A stretch of DNA of 19,019 bases. Source: Chloroflexota bacterium (GTDB taxonomy: Bacteria; Chloroflexota; Dehalococcoidia; UBA2985). Shown here in pieces: positions 6,023 to 13,955 of this stretch. Position 1 is the stretch's first letter. Every line of letters starts with the position of its first letter. Where the stretch lies: positions 1 to 19,019 of the forward strand of contig JACQTZ010000004.1 of assembly GCA_016210515.1 (NCBI GenBank). Direction: 5' to 3'. The translations under genes were made by a program, and so were the position numbers. The notes beneath the pieces were generated by a model, which saw only the letters and a program-made list of their open reading frames with translations, did no database searches and was not told the DNA's origin.

Positions 6023-6976
6023 TCAGCGCCTCCTTGCAAGCTGTCTGGGTACTCTCCCAGGAACCAGCCTGGCTCCCTCCTCGCGTAGCTGGACGAGAAA
6101 CGTGTCCAACTCCGCAGGCAAGGGAGAGGTGAACTCCACGTACTCTCCGGTGGCGGGCAGCCTGAACCCCAGGACGTGGGCGTGAAGGAAGTGGCGGCCC
6201 AGGCGAGGTTCTTTACCCCCGTAGAGGGAGTCTCCGGCCAGGGGGTGGCCCAGAGATGAGAAGTGCACCCGTATCTGGTGGGTCCTGCCCGTCCTGGGGG
6301 ACGCCTCCACCAGGGTGAAACCGGGCAACCTCTCCAGCGTTCTATAGGAGGTCTCCGCCTCCCGACCCCCTGCGACCACGGCCATCCGCTGGCGGTTCCG
6401 AGGGTCCCTGCCAATGGGGGCATGAACAGTCCCCTCCGCTGGCTCAAGGAGACCCGTCACCAGGGCAATATACACTTTGCGAACGGCTCTATTCTTTATC
6501 TGCCTGGAAACATCTTCATGGGCCCGGCGGTTCTTGGCAACCACCATGAGGCCAGAGGTGTCTTTGTCCAGGCGATGCACAATCCCCGGCCTCAAGCCCT
6601 CCCCAACGCCACTGATGCCTGGCAGGCGAGCGAGAAGGGCGTTGACCAGGGTGCCCAATGGGTGCCCGGGAGCGGGGTGAACCACCATGCCCGCGGGCTT
6701 GTTCACAACCAGCAGGTCGTCGTTTTCATATACCACGGCAAGGGGTATGTCCTGGGGCGACAGCGTCGTAGGCGGAGGAGGGACGATCTCCATCTCCACC
6801 ACCTCTCCCCCCTTTAGCCGGTAGGAGGGCTTGGCGATGGCTCCGTTCACCGTCACCAGACCCCTGGCCACCAGGCCCGAAATATAGGCACGAGACAGGT
6901 CCTCGTGTTTGAGGGCCAGGAACTTGTCCAGGCGCTCGCCACGGAGGTCTGCCACTACTCTTCGGACATCTCTCAC
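6023..6976 (-). CDS. rluD: RluA-family 23S rRNA pseudouridine synthase (RluD-like)
   Basis: A 317-residue enzyme with an N-terminal S4 RNA-binding domain (about residues 13-65, including RLDKFLA and VTVNGAIAKPSYRLKGGE) and an RluA-type catalytic domain. The active-site motif HRLDKDTSG lies at 134-142 with catalytic Asp137. A later RTGRTHQIRVH motif is typical of the family. It converts uridines to pseudouridine in RNA; S4-containing members next to lspA are usually RluD-like and act on helix 69 of 23S rRNA, but the target is inferred. The start is GTG at 6976, overlapping the lspA stop in a GTGA arrangement, a strong sign of translational coupling. It is the middle gene of lspA-rluD-gltX. Confidence 0.93.
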   Translation of the reverse strand: MRDVRRVVADLRGERLDKFLALKHEDLSRAYISGLVARGLVTVNGAIAKPSYRLKGGEVVEMEIVPPPPTTLSPQDIPLAVVYENDDLLVVNKPAGMVVHPAPGHPLGTLVNALLARLPGISGVGEGLRPGIVHRLDKDTSGLMVVAKNRRAHEDVSRQIKNRAVRKVYIALVTGLLEPAEGTVHAPIGRDPRNRQRMAVVAGGREAETSYRTLERLPGFTLVEASPRTGRTHQIRVHFSSLGHPLAGDSLYGGKEPRLGRHFLHAHVLGFRLPATGEYVEFTSPLPAELDTFLVQLREEGARLVPGRVPRQLARRR

Positions 6977-7587
6977 GGCTTTCCCTTTTCCGCCGGGACG
7001 CTGCTTTCGGCTATCAGGGCCTTCTCCAATTCACCGTCCAAGGTGGCTTCCTGGCCGAAGGTTTCAGAAGAAAGTACACCATCTTCAACAGTGTCCAACT
7101 TCGGAGCAGGCTTTCCGCTAGTGAATGCCAGGGTCCAGAGGAGGCCGAGCAGCCCCATCACAATGGCAGAGTCGGCCAGGTTGAAGACCGGCCACACCCC
7201 CACGTCGATGAAGTCTACCACATATCCAAGACGTACCCGGTCTACCAGGTTGCCTGTAGCCCCCCCTAGCTGAAGCCCCAGGCTTATTTGCAGCAGGGTG
7301 CTGTTGACCGGATGGGTGCGATAGAAAACCAGCAGCACCCCGATGCCCACAAAGGAGGCGATGATGAGGAAGAGGGTCTGATTGGGGAAGAAACCGAAGG
7401 CGCTGCCCGTATTGATGAGGTAGGTGAATCGAAACAGGCCTGATTCCGGCAGCGACTGTCCGGGCATCATGGTGAACACCACCGCCATCTTGGTCATCTG
7501 GTCTACCGCAAGGGCAGCACACAGAATGGCCAGAGACATTACTCCCAGCATACCCCTGGGGCGGTCTTTAGATGGTTTGCTTTCCAT
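6973..7587 (-). CDS. lspA: Lipoprotein signal peptidase (signal peptidase II)
   Basis: A 204-residue membrane aspartyl protease that cleaves signal peptides of diacylglyceryl-modified lipoproteins. Four hydrophobic segments are seen. The motifs are NTGSAFGF (59-66), GNLVDR with catalytic Asp116, and FNLADSAI with catalytic Asp139. A polar tail of about 45 residues follows the last membrane segment, longer than in E. coli. The frame is open up to 7731, but a promoter at 7673-7701 lies within that extension, so the ATG at 7587 (MESKPSKDRP) is preferred even though its ribosome binding site is weak. It is the first gene of the operon with rluD and gltX. A likely substrate, a large lipoprotein, is encoded at 13956-16844. 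Confidence 0.94.
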   Translation of the reverse strand: MESKPSKDRPRGMLGVMSLAILCAALAVDQMTKMAVVFTMMPGQSLPESGLFRFTYLINTGSAFGFFPNQTLFLIIASFVGIGVLLVFYRTHPVNSTLLQISLGLQLGGATGNLVDRVRLGYVVDFIDVGVWPVFNLADSAIVMGLLGLLWTLAFTSGKPAPKLDTVEDGVLSSETFGQEATLDGELEKALIAESSVPAEKGKP

Positions 7588-7672
7588 ATCAGTTGATGGC
7601 AGGGGGCAAGGCCGAAGGCCAGACACGTCCCGGGCGTGTCCACAAGGTGGGCAACGGTCGGCCCTCTTCAGC

Positions 7673-7701
7673 AGTTTAGCACAGGGCCAGTGGGCAGGCA
7701 A
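7673..7701 (-). promoter_or_regulatory. Promoter of the lspA-rluD-gltX operon
   Basis: Minus-strand TTGCCT (7696-7701), a 17-base spacer and TAAACT (7673-7678) preceded by TGC, an extended -10. The leader to the chosen lspA start is about 80 bases. The same -10 sequence is found before trxA and the rimI-like gene. Confidence 0.5.
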
Positions 7702-7750
7702 TTGAGCGTCACCAGGAGCCGCCTCCGCCACACGCTTGCTCTGAGTATAG

Positions 7751-7855
7751 TACCTTTCCCCTTCGAGGGGGAAAGCCAGAGCCTGCGCTGAGCTGCCGAA
7801 GTGACGGGGGTGGGAGCGCCCATGACCTTTTCGTGGGTAACTGGAAGACCCTGCA
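7751..7855. repeat. Diverged copy 2 of the dispersed repeat
   Basis: The stretch begins with a CTTTCCCC/GGGGAAAG hairpin (7754-7775), followed by CTGAGCTGCCGAAGTGAC and GGGGGTG and then CTGGAAGACCCTG. The order and spacing match 3654-3768, where the hairpin is CCTTCCCCC/GGGGGAAGG, the core is CTTGCCGAAGTGATGGGGGT and the later part is CCTGGAGAGACCCT. The outer end with the GCAATGAC terminus is missing. It lies between the divergent lspA and rimI-like genes, and no gene is seen in the rest of 7588-7940. Confidence 0.6.
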
Positions 7856-7891
7856 CGCCGCAGGCCAAGATAGCAAGCCCCTGGGTGGTTA

Positions 7892-7900
7892 TGTTAAACT
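7892..7900 (+). promoter_or_regulatory. Extended -10 box of the rimI-like gene
   Basis: TGT followed by TAAACT, a TGn-extended -10, 41 bases before the GTG start at 7941. The -35 region (about 7871-7877) is weak. Its place inside the longer open frame supports the downstream start. Confidence 0.4.
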
Positions 7901-7940
7901 CTTCAAATCGAGCGCAAATTCTAGCCATAGGAAAACGGCC

Positions 7941-8609
7941 GTGTCCTACGCCATCAGGCCCGCCAGGGAAGCAGACATAGTCCAGCTAACGGAGATAGAG
8001 AGGGAAGCCTTCCCTACGATGTTGCCGTCTACTCCCTTCAAGCGAGACCTGTCCAGCAGCACAATCAGCTACCTGGTTGCCTATGAGCTCCCGTTGCCAG
8101 GGCAGCCATACTCCCCGGCAACCCATGTGTTATCGCGTGCGAACAGCAATGAGGCCACGCACGGGTTGAGAGGAGTCTGGAAACGCCTTTTTCAGACAAA
8201 AGCCGGCACATCTCCTCCTGCCGACCCCGTAGAGTACGTCGCCGGCTACGTGGCCACGTGGTACATGACGGATGAAGCCCACATAACGGCCATCGCGGTG
8301 CGGGAGTCGCTGCGAGGGAAAGGCTTGGGGGAGCTGCTGCTCATGTCCTCCATCGAGATGGCGATGAAACGGCAGTCCCGGGTGGTGACCCTGGAGGTGC
8401 GGGTCTCCAACAAGGTGGCCCATTCGCTGTACAGCAAGTACGGCTTCAGCCAGGTGGGGCTGCGCAAGGACTACTACACGGACAACCACGAGGACGCCTA
8501 CATAATGACCACGGCTCCCATATCCTCGCTTGCCTACAACCAGCAATTCCGTTCCCTGGAGGAGACGTACAGGACACGTCGCGGCAATATGGCTCTACGG
8601 CTGGGATAG
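7941..8609 (+). CDS. RimI-like GNAT N-acetyltransferase with an insertion
   Basis: A 222-residue GNAT-family acetyltransferase that transfers acetyl from acetyl-CoA. The acetyl-CoA pyrophosphate loop is RGKGLG (125-130) after the strand ITAIAV, and the C-terminal half (LEVRVSNKVAHSLYSKYGF and DAYIM) follows the pattern of RimI, the acetylase of ribosomal protein bS18. E. coli RimI has about 148 residues; here the main excess is a 45-50-residue insertion between strands (about residues 51-97), with low-complexity Ser/Ala/Pro content, plus a short C-terminal tail. The start GTG at 7941 follows AGGAAAA; the open frame runs upstream to 7833, but a promoter-like -10 box and non-family sequence lie there. 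The methyltransferase gene follows after 66 bases and may share the transcript. The substrate could be another protein N-terminus. Confidence 0.8.
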   Translation: MSYAIRPAREADIVQLTEIEREAFPTMLPSTPFKRDLSSSTISYLVAYELPLPGQPYSPATHVLSRANSNEATHGLRGVWKRLFQTKAGTSPPADPVEYVAGYVATWYMTDEAHITAIAVRESLRGKGLGELLLMSSIEMAMKRQSRVVTLEVRVSNKVAHSLYSKYGFSQVGLRKDYYTDNHEDAYIMTTAPISSLAYNQQFRSLEETYRTRRGNMALRLG

Positions 8610-8675
8610 GGGAGGCCAGGGCAGCCGCCTAAGGCGGGCCAGGCGTTGGACGGTAGCCAGCCGAGGAGTGTTCGG

Positions 8676-9890
8676 ATGAACTGCTACTACTGCGACAGAA
8701 TCAAAGGGATTGACCCGAGCTATGCAACGACGCCGGCTTCCTACGACCTGGGATCGGCAGCGCCCCGGTGCTCCAGGCATTGGCGTTATATCTGCGGGCA
8801 GTGTGGGGCAACCGACCATTTCATGCGTCTGGCCTACTGCCATGCGGCGCGGAGGTTTTTCTGCTCTGCATGTGCAACTGCCACGGAAGAGGTTATGAGC
8901 CCGTTCTGGGCATGGAAATACTACTTCAACTATCGTTCACCCTGGTCTGGCCAGTGGGTCCCCTCCCTGGATCGCATGGAGTTCGAGGGGACACACCCTT
9001 GGCTCCTCAACGAGATGCGACCAGAGGCTCAAGCCGCCGTTTCTCAGGAGCTATATCTTGTTCGATATCCGGAGGACGGACTCCAGTGGCGACCGCAACG
9101 GCAGTTTACCGATGCGGACGTGCAGTACAACTGGAACGCCAACGCAGATAGGTGGAACGCTGGCTACGACGATGACGGTGATCGGAACAGGCGGTACCAG
9201 AGCGATGAACCCATGCTCGCTCTGCTGGGAGATGTGGAGTCCAGTCGAATCCTTGATGTGGGCTGCGGCAATGGGTATCTTTGTCGAAAGCTCGCCAAGG
9301 CAGGGGCGAATGTGACCGGCATCGACCTTTCAGACCGTTTTATAGACATCGCGAGGGAGCGTGAGGAAGAGGAGAAGCTAGGCGTCACCTACTACCACGG
9401 GTCGGCAGCGAACATGAACTTTCTTCCTGACTCACACTTCGACAAGGCCGTCAGCAACTATGTACTGATGGACATTCGAGACTATGCTTCGGCTCTGGGT
9501 CAGGTGTTTCGCGTGCTACGCCCAGGCGGCTGCTTTGTGGTTGTAATCAGCCACCCCTGCTTCGCGAGTGGCCCGGCAGGGTGGGTGGCTCCCGCACCCG
9601 ATTCGCCGCGTCGCGAGGAGCGGTTTGCATTTCGCGTGGATTCCTACTTCCACCGCGGTCCATATCTTGGACAGTGGGGGGGCCTGGACCCCGTACTCAG
9701 CTTTCACCGGCCCCTCAGAGACTACTGGCAAGCGTTTGGCGAGGCTGGTTTTACTGTTGATGCATTCGAGGAGCCCAGCATCACCGAGCGCGGACGTCGC
9801 GAACTTCCCGTTTGGAGAGTGGAGCAGTCTCTACGGATACCTTATTCGTGCATATTTCGGCTCGTGAAACCGCGACTGCGGTTGGCATGA
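8676..9890 (+). CDS. Class I SAM-dependent methyltransferase with N-terminal zinc-binding domain
   Basis: A 404-residue protein in two parts. Residues 1-70 are rich in paired metal ligands: Cys3/Cys6, Cys32/His35, Cys40/Cys43 and Cys63/Cys66, with further Cys55, His48 and His56. Residues 145-400 are a Rossmann-like methyltransferase with motif I DVGCGNG (194-200), the ribose-binding acidic residue at the end of strand 2 (GIDLS, Asp217) and a post-motif LRPGG loop, as in the methyltransferase type 11/25 groups. Small-molecule or protein substrates are both possible. The start ATG (8676) follows GAGGAG; an upstream ATG at 8646 has no such site. No signal peptide or membrane segment is visible. 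It is the second gene after the rimI-like gene. The enzyme class is secure; the target is unknown. Confidence 0.87.
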   Translation: MNCYYCDRIKGIDPSYATTPASYDLGSAAPRCSRHWRYICGQCGATDHFMRLAYCHAARRFFCSACATATEEVMSPFWAWKYYFNYRSPWSGQWVPSLDRMEFEGTHPWLLNEMRPEAQAAVSQELYLVRYPEDGLQWRPQRQFTDADVQYNWNANADRWNAGYDDDGDRNRRYQSDEPMLALLGDVESSRILDVGCGNGYLCRKLAKAGANVTGIDLSDRFIDIAREREEEEKLGVTYYHGSAANMNFLPDSHFDKAVSNYVLMDIRDYASALGQVFRVLRPGGCFVVVISHPCFASGPAGWVAPAPDSPRREERFAFRVDSYFHRGPYLGQWGGLDPVLSFHRPLRDYWQAFGEAGFTVDAFEEPSITERGRRELPVWRVEQSLRIPYSCIFRLVKPRLRLA

Positions 9891-10033
9891 ACTGCGTCCG
9901 GCTGCCCGATTTTGCTCGAAGGCAGGATTAGCAAACAGTCCGCTAGCCTACCTCCGGTTCACTGCCGTTGTGTCAAGGGCAATAACCACTTTGTTCCTCT
10001 ATGCAAACGCCTTGACCAGGCAGCATGAAGGGC

Positions 10034-10066
10034 AAAAACGAGCGGGACTTTCGGGAAGTCCCGCTC
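10034..10066 (-). terminator. Intrinsic terminator of the CBS-domain gene
   Basis: A perfect 11-pair stem, GAGCGGGACTT with AAGTCCCGCTC, closed by a 5-base loop at 10040-10066. On the minus strand it is followed after one base by TTTTT (10034-10038). It lies 48 bases after the stop of the CBS gene. On the plus strand no T run follows, so it does not serve the methyltransferase gene. The rest of 9891-10114 shows nothing recognisable. Confidence 0.85.
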
Positions 10067-10114
10067 GGCCGAGCAGAGCAAGATTCAGGTCTTGAATATC
10101 TTCACTCAGGCTTG

Positions 10115-10594
10115 CTAAGCTGCAAGCCGTCCTGCTCCCCGCCCAAAAGGTGCCGCGGACTGAGCCTGCGCAGGGATTACTTCATAGGCGGTGGCTTTGA
10201 GCACTCTCCCTGCCAGTTCCGGGGCGGCCTGGCTCAGCTGATTGAGGGTAAGAGTGCCAACCAGGACTCCATCCTCATCACACACACAGAGAGTGCGGCT
10301 TTGCGTCTCTTCCATGGCCCTGGCCGCCTGCTCCAGGGACGCGCTCGGTGCAATGGTGGCCACTCTGGACTGCATTATGGCCCTGGCGGGGTTGTTATAG
10401 GGGTCGAGGCCCTGGGCAATCGAGCTTGCCAGGTCCCAGGGTGTCACCACGCCCTGGGGTCGCGAGTTAACCGAAATTGGGATGAATCCCTGCCCTGACT
10501 GGGCCAGTGCTTGGGCCACTTGCGCGCAGCTGCTGGTCGGGGCCGCCTGGATTGGATGCATCCTAGCAATCTCTTGGACTGACTGTTCTTTCAT
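10115..10594 (-). CDS. Two-CBS-domain protein
   Basis: A 159-residue cytoplasmic protein made of a tandem CBS pair (a Bateman module). The first repeat spans about residues 5-62 (VQEIARMHPIQAAPTSS ... QGVVTPWDLASSIAQG) and the second about 70-125 (ARAIMQSRVATIAPSASLEQAARAM ... GTLTLNQLS). CBS pairs bind adenosine nucleotides such as AMP, ATP or S-adenosylmethionine and act as sensors. No catalytic domain is fused, so it must work on a partner or as a stand-alone sensor. An Ala/Gly-rich tail of about 25 residues ends the protein. The start ATG (10594) follows GGAGGAGGG; the open frame extends to 10699 but lacks family similarity there. It is a single-gene unit with its own terminator. What it regulates is unknown. 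Confidence 0.87.
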   Translation of the reverse strand: MKEQSVQEIARMHPIQAAPTSSCAQVAQALAQSGQGFIPISVNSRPQGVVTPWDLASSIAQGLDPYNNPARAIMQSRVATIAPSASLEQAARAMEETQSRTLCVCDEDGVLVGTLTLNQLSQAAPELAGRVLKATAYEVIPAQAQSAAPFGRGAGRLAA

Positions 10595-10705
10595 CACCTT
10601 TCCCTCCTCCGTTTCCCTCTCAAGACCTTCTCTCTGCCCTACAAACCAATTCTGATGCTGGCGAGAGGGCAATGTCAGTACCATATAGTTCCAACTCACA
10701 TGCGA

Positions 10706-10741
10706 TTTATATTAGTAGTTTTTCACCAATGATATGGTCAA
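10706..10741 (-). promoter_or_regulatory. AT-rich possible promoter of the CBS gene
   Basis: Minus-strand TTGACC (10736-10741) and TATAAA (10706-10711) are good boxes, but 24 bases apart, too far for a standard pair; TACTAA at 18 bases is a weaker partner. The sharp drop in GC here marks a regulatory region. Confidence 0.3.
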
Positions 10742-10744
10742 GCC

Positions 10745-10961
10745 CATGTCCTGAAGCAACCCCCAGAATCAGATTATCGAGATGCCTTGCTGAACCTGGG
10801 TCTCCTCTCCTGGGGCGCAGGTGGGCCTGCAGCCACGCCACAGGAGGACAAAGGGTGGTTCTGGCCTGAGCGGCCATCTAGACGCTGGTGGCACACCAGA
10901 GCTAGCTCAGCGCGTCGCCAAGTCATGCCCAGAAGGCTATTGTCTGTGGCAGGAGTATGGC
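10745..10961. other. Intergenic stretch with nothing recognised
   Basis: Between the CBS gene's upstream region and the end of the large exported protein no supported gene, RNA or repeat is seen. Short open frames here have no family features or ribosome binding sites. No T-rich terminator was found for the large gene ending at 10962. Confidence 0.5.
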
Positions 10962-13928
10962 TCAGGCCCGTTTTCTCCACCGCAGGAAAGCAGTCACGAG
11001 CCCGGCCCCGAGGGCCAGCAGAAGGCCAGCAACGGTGGCAAGAAATAACGGGTGGGGGCCTGGGGACTGGGATTGAGGTGTTGGCACGGCTGGAGTCGCC
11101 TCGAACGAGGCTGTGGGCGCAGGTGTAGAGGTGGGAGTGGGGATGGGAGTTGAGGGTGGGACGGCGGCCAGGGTCAGGCCCACATTGAACTCACCTACCC
11201 CTTTCACAAAAACGGTGTGATAGGGGAAGAATAACCAGTGCCCGCGAGGATAGGGCTGGTCTCTTCGCTCGTTCCTTTCGGCTCTGGCAGGAGAGTCCAG
11301 AAAAGAAGGAGCCTCGATGAACTCCGTGTCCAGGAGGTTGACCACAGCGTAACCCCCATCGGAGTTCTGCCAGCCGACGGCTTCCTGGGAATCTACCGGT
11401 GTGACCTTCTCCCACCAGTTTCGCGAAAACATGCTCGCTGGATTGACGGGCAAGGTGAAGTAGACATACATCTCACCCAGGTTGCTGGTCTTGTAGCGAG
11501 CGTGAATTGTGCTGCCCTCCAGGGTGAATGTCTTGCGAATCTGCCCTTCAGGAGAGGTAAAGGTCAACCTTTGGTTGTCAGCGGTGACTTCAAAGATGCT
11601 GTAACGGAAAGGTTCGCCGTCCTCGAAAGCCGTCTCCTCGGGTGGGAAGGGTACTGGAGATTCGCTCTCCTCGTAGTTCCGCACGCTGGTGCGTATCAAC
11701 TGATGGGTAGGTCCTACAAGCTGCACCGGCCCTGTCAGCGGGTCGTAGGCAAAGGCGTACTCCAGCACCCCGCCGTCATTTTCGAAGATGGCAAAGAGCT
11801 TGTTGTTACGCAGGACGTACTCGTCTTCGCCATCCAGATCGAGGTCCAGTGTCAAGAGCGCGACACTGTCCGGCAACGTCCCCTGGGCGGCCTCTTCGGC
11901 CCAGCGCGCACCAGCCACAAGCTTGTTGACCTGGCGAAGTAGATTGGCCCCGGTCTTCGCACCGGGGTGGAGGTACGGCCCTCCCGGGTCTCCCACGGGG
12001 TCTTCCCCACCTTTCCACAGCGACTGAGCGTGGGAGGTTTGCTCTGCGATATTCAGAAAGTATGCATACCAGGCCAATCGCGTCAGGTTGTTGTCGGGAG
12101 CAGAGCGCAGGTTCTCCAGGGTCTTGTAGATGATGGTCCCGGGCGTTTTGCCATCTCCCATTCTCATGCCGCTGGGTATGCGCTGCCCATTCCTCAGGTA
12201 GGGGATGTAGTCAAAGTAGCCCTCGATTTCCATCCCTGCCGGAATAAGGGGAGAGTGGCCATCCGAGATGCCTCCGTAGTAGTTTTGCCAGAAGTAGTCG
12301 TTGCTGCTAAAACCAGTACCCCATGGAAAGTATCTGTCCATGGGTTGCTCTTGGGGGAGTCCCAGGTCGCCGTGGTCAATGGGTGTCCAGTTTCTATTGG
12401 CCAGGTTGTCCAGGGTTGTGGCCTCTATCCAGGGATGGCTGGCAATCCAGCGAGCGCTGCGCTCGGCCTCCCCCGGCAGGAACCACGACGTCAGCATAAG
12501 GTCGGTGCCCATGGTGATGTACTGCTCCTGGTCGGGGTGCAAAGCCATGTCCAGCAGCATTCTACGCCAGGCGTGGTACAGGCCATCGTCGGTGCCCCGA
12601 AAGCTGTCATAGTGGTTAGGATGCCATCCCGAGTCGATGCGCACCTGGTTCCATCGGGAGTCCCAGGCAAACCCCTGGAGGCCAGGGAAGATAAGGACAC
12701 CGTTGACCTTGTGAATCTTTCGCGAAGAGGCGAACCAGTTCCGGACTTCGTCCACGTTGCCCCAGTCGTTGACCCAACCAAACCAGAGTCCGTATTTGTC
12801 GATGGCGTAGACTGCCTCATATCCTGCTTCTTTAATCTCTGCCAGGTCTCCCAGGGTGAGGTGCGCCTCGTAGGGATAAAAGACCTTGCCCTGCGCCAGC
12901 CCAAACTCATTCCAGGTCTCGCGCGCCATGCGGAAGGCCACCGCATCCACGTCAGCAGGCTGCCAGGGCATGTAGTAGCCATAGGTGAGGGTGGGAAGTG
13001 GGTCGAACAGGCCGCGCTCGGCCAGACTTCGCAGTCGGTCATTTATACCCAAGTAGTCGTTGGCGGCCAGGACGTCCACTCTCATGTCGTTGGTGGTGAG
13101 AGGAACTTCATAAGTCTCTACGGCATCGAGAAGGTATTTCAGTCCTGTTCGTTCCCCTTGCCGCTCCGGAGGGGTGAAGGCATAGCCATCGTACCAGGAG
13201 ACGGCGTGGGGGCCGTAGCCTGCGAACATGTTGCCGAAAAGCAGCACAAGTTTCCCCCTGCCTGCGGTGGAGTCTGTGGAGGCGGGCACGGTTTTGTCAA
13301 CAATCACGGTAGAGCCGCTGTCCATGACCAGGGCCTGCACAGTTAACGGCACGCCGTCCCAGCCCACCAGGGCTTCGGCACTAAGAGCGAACTCCACGTA
13401 GTCGAGTTCAGTGTCAAGAGTCACACGAGTGAGGTAATTGGGGTGACCCATATAATCGGTATCGAAGGCGCTCTGCCTCCCATCCTCCGAGAGGAGGAGC
13501 AGCAGGTCCCAGGAGGTATCGGCGGCGAGGTCTGTACCCCCTTCGCTCAATGTCCTTTGCCCTCCTGGTTTGTAGTCAATGGCTACGTACAAGTTCGGCT
13601 TGCTAGCGCTTTGCAGGTCAAGCAAGTCCACCCGAAAGTAGGGAAACCACTCCCTTTGCTGGAAGTAGACGGCTACCAGGTCGCGAACGTCGCTCTCCGA
13701 GTCGCCCCATGGATCCAGGGCTTTCAGGTCTTCGTACTTCCAGAACCGCCAGTCCTGGCTTGGGGAGACGCTTCCATCAGAACCTGCTGCAGATGCAGAG
13801 GGGAGGTTTGTAAGTCTGCTGGCAGAGAGTGCTCCGGAGGAAACGATGACGAGCGTACCGAGGATAGCCCTCAGAAGAATGGTGCCACACACGGCCCTGA
13901 TTTGCCGAAGCAACGACCTGGTTCCCAT
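10962..13928 (-). CDS. Large exported protein, C-terminally membrane anchored; paralogue of the upstream gene
   Basis: A 988-residue protein I cannot name with certainty. An N-terminal signal (positive start, hydrophobic core at about residues 15-35, AxA near 46-48) implies export. Residues 60-230 form a beta-rich domain beginning DPWGDSESD, with the strand YFRVDLLDL, resembling DOMON or glucodextranase C-terminal sugar-binding modules. Residues 310-560 hold conserved blocks YGYYMPWQPADVDA, PYEAHLTLGDLAEIKEAGYEAV, IDHGDLGLP (517-525) and SDGHSP, with a faint likeness to the GH57/polysaccharide-deacetylase barrel group. Residues 695-725 (DLDLDGEDEYVLRNN) start a second beta-rich region, as in C-terminal domains of GH57 enzymes. 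A Pro/Thr-rich linker (about 923-957), one membrane segment (about 961-981) and a basic tail anchor it. The start ATG is 27 bases after the paralogue's stop, in one operon. A cell-surface carbohydrate-active role is inferred. Confidence 0.8.
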   Translation of the reverse strand: MGTRSLLRQIRAVCGTILLRAILGTLVIVSSGALSASRLTNLPSASAAGSDGSVSPSQDWRFWKYEDLKALDPWGDSESDVRDLVAVYFQQREWFPYFRVDLLDLQSASKPNLYVAIDYKPGGQRTLSEGGTDLAADTSWDLLLLLSEDGRQSAFDTDYMGHPNYLTRVTLDTELDYVEFALSAEALVGWDGVPLTVQALVMDSGSTVIVDKTVPASTDSTAGRGKLVLLFGNMFAGYGPHAVSWYDGYAFTPPERQGERTGLKYLLDAVETYEVPLTTNDMRVDVLAANDYLGINDRLRSLAERGLFDPLPTLTYGYYMPWQPADVDAVAFRMARETWNEFGLAQGKVFYPYEAHLTLGDLAEIKEAGYEAVYAIDKYGLWFGWVNDWGNVDEVRNWFASSRKIHKVNGVLIFPGLQGFAWDSRWNQVRIDSGWHPNHYDSFRGTDDGLYHAWRRMLLDMALHPDQEQYITMGTDLMLTSWFLPGEAERSARWIASHPWIEATTLDNLANRNWTPIDHGDLGLPQEQPMDRYFPWGTGFSSNDYFWQNYYGGISDGHSPLIPAGMEIEGYFDYIPYLRNGQRIPSGMRMGDGKTPGTIIYKTLENLRSAPDNNLTRLAWYAYFLNIAEQTSHAQSLWKGGEDPVGDPGGPYLHPGAKTGANLLRQVNKLVAGARWAEEAAQGTLPDSVALLTLDLDLDGEDEYVLRNNKLFAIFENDGGVLEYAFAYDPLTGPVQLVGPTHQLIRTSVRNYEESESPVPFPPEETAFEDGEPFRYSIFEVTADNQRLTFTSPEGQIRKTFTLEGSTIHARYKTSNLGEMYVYFTLPVNPASMFSRNWWEKVTPVDSQEAVGWQNSDGGYAVVNLLDTEFIEAPSFLDSPARAERNERRDQPYPRGHWLFFPYHTVFVKGVGEFNVGLTLAAVPPSTPIPTPTSTPAPTASFEATPAVPTPQSQSPGPHPLFLATVAGLLLALGAGLVTAFLRWRKRA

Positions 13929-13955
13929 CCTGGCCCCCCGGCTACTGCCCCATCG

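Noticed and set aside
5150..6088. A 312-codon open frame on the plus strand opposite gltX
   Set aside because: gltX is unmistakable on the other strand, and this frame also runs past its start into the pseudouridine synthase gene.
7588..7731. N-terminal extension of LspA by 48 residues
   Set aside because: The extra residues are Cys/Pro-rich and unlike the family, and a promoter-like pair with a leader of about 80 bases fits the ATG at 7587.
11967..13346. A 459-codon open frame on the plus strand opposite the second large exported gene
   Set aside because: Same reason: the sequence is the shadow of a conserved coding strand and shows no recognisable protein features.
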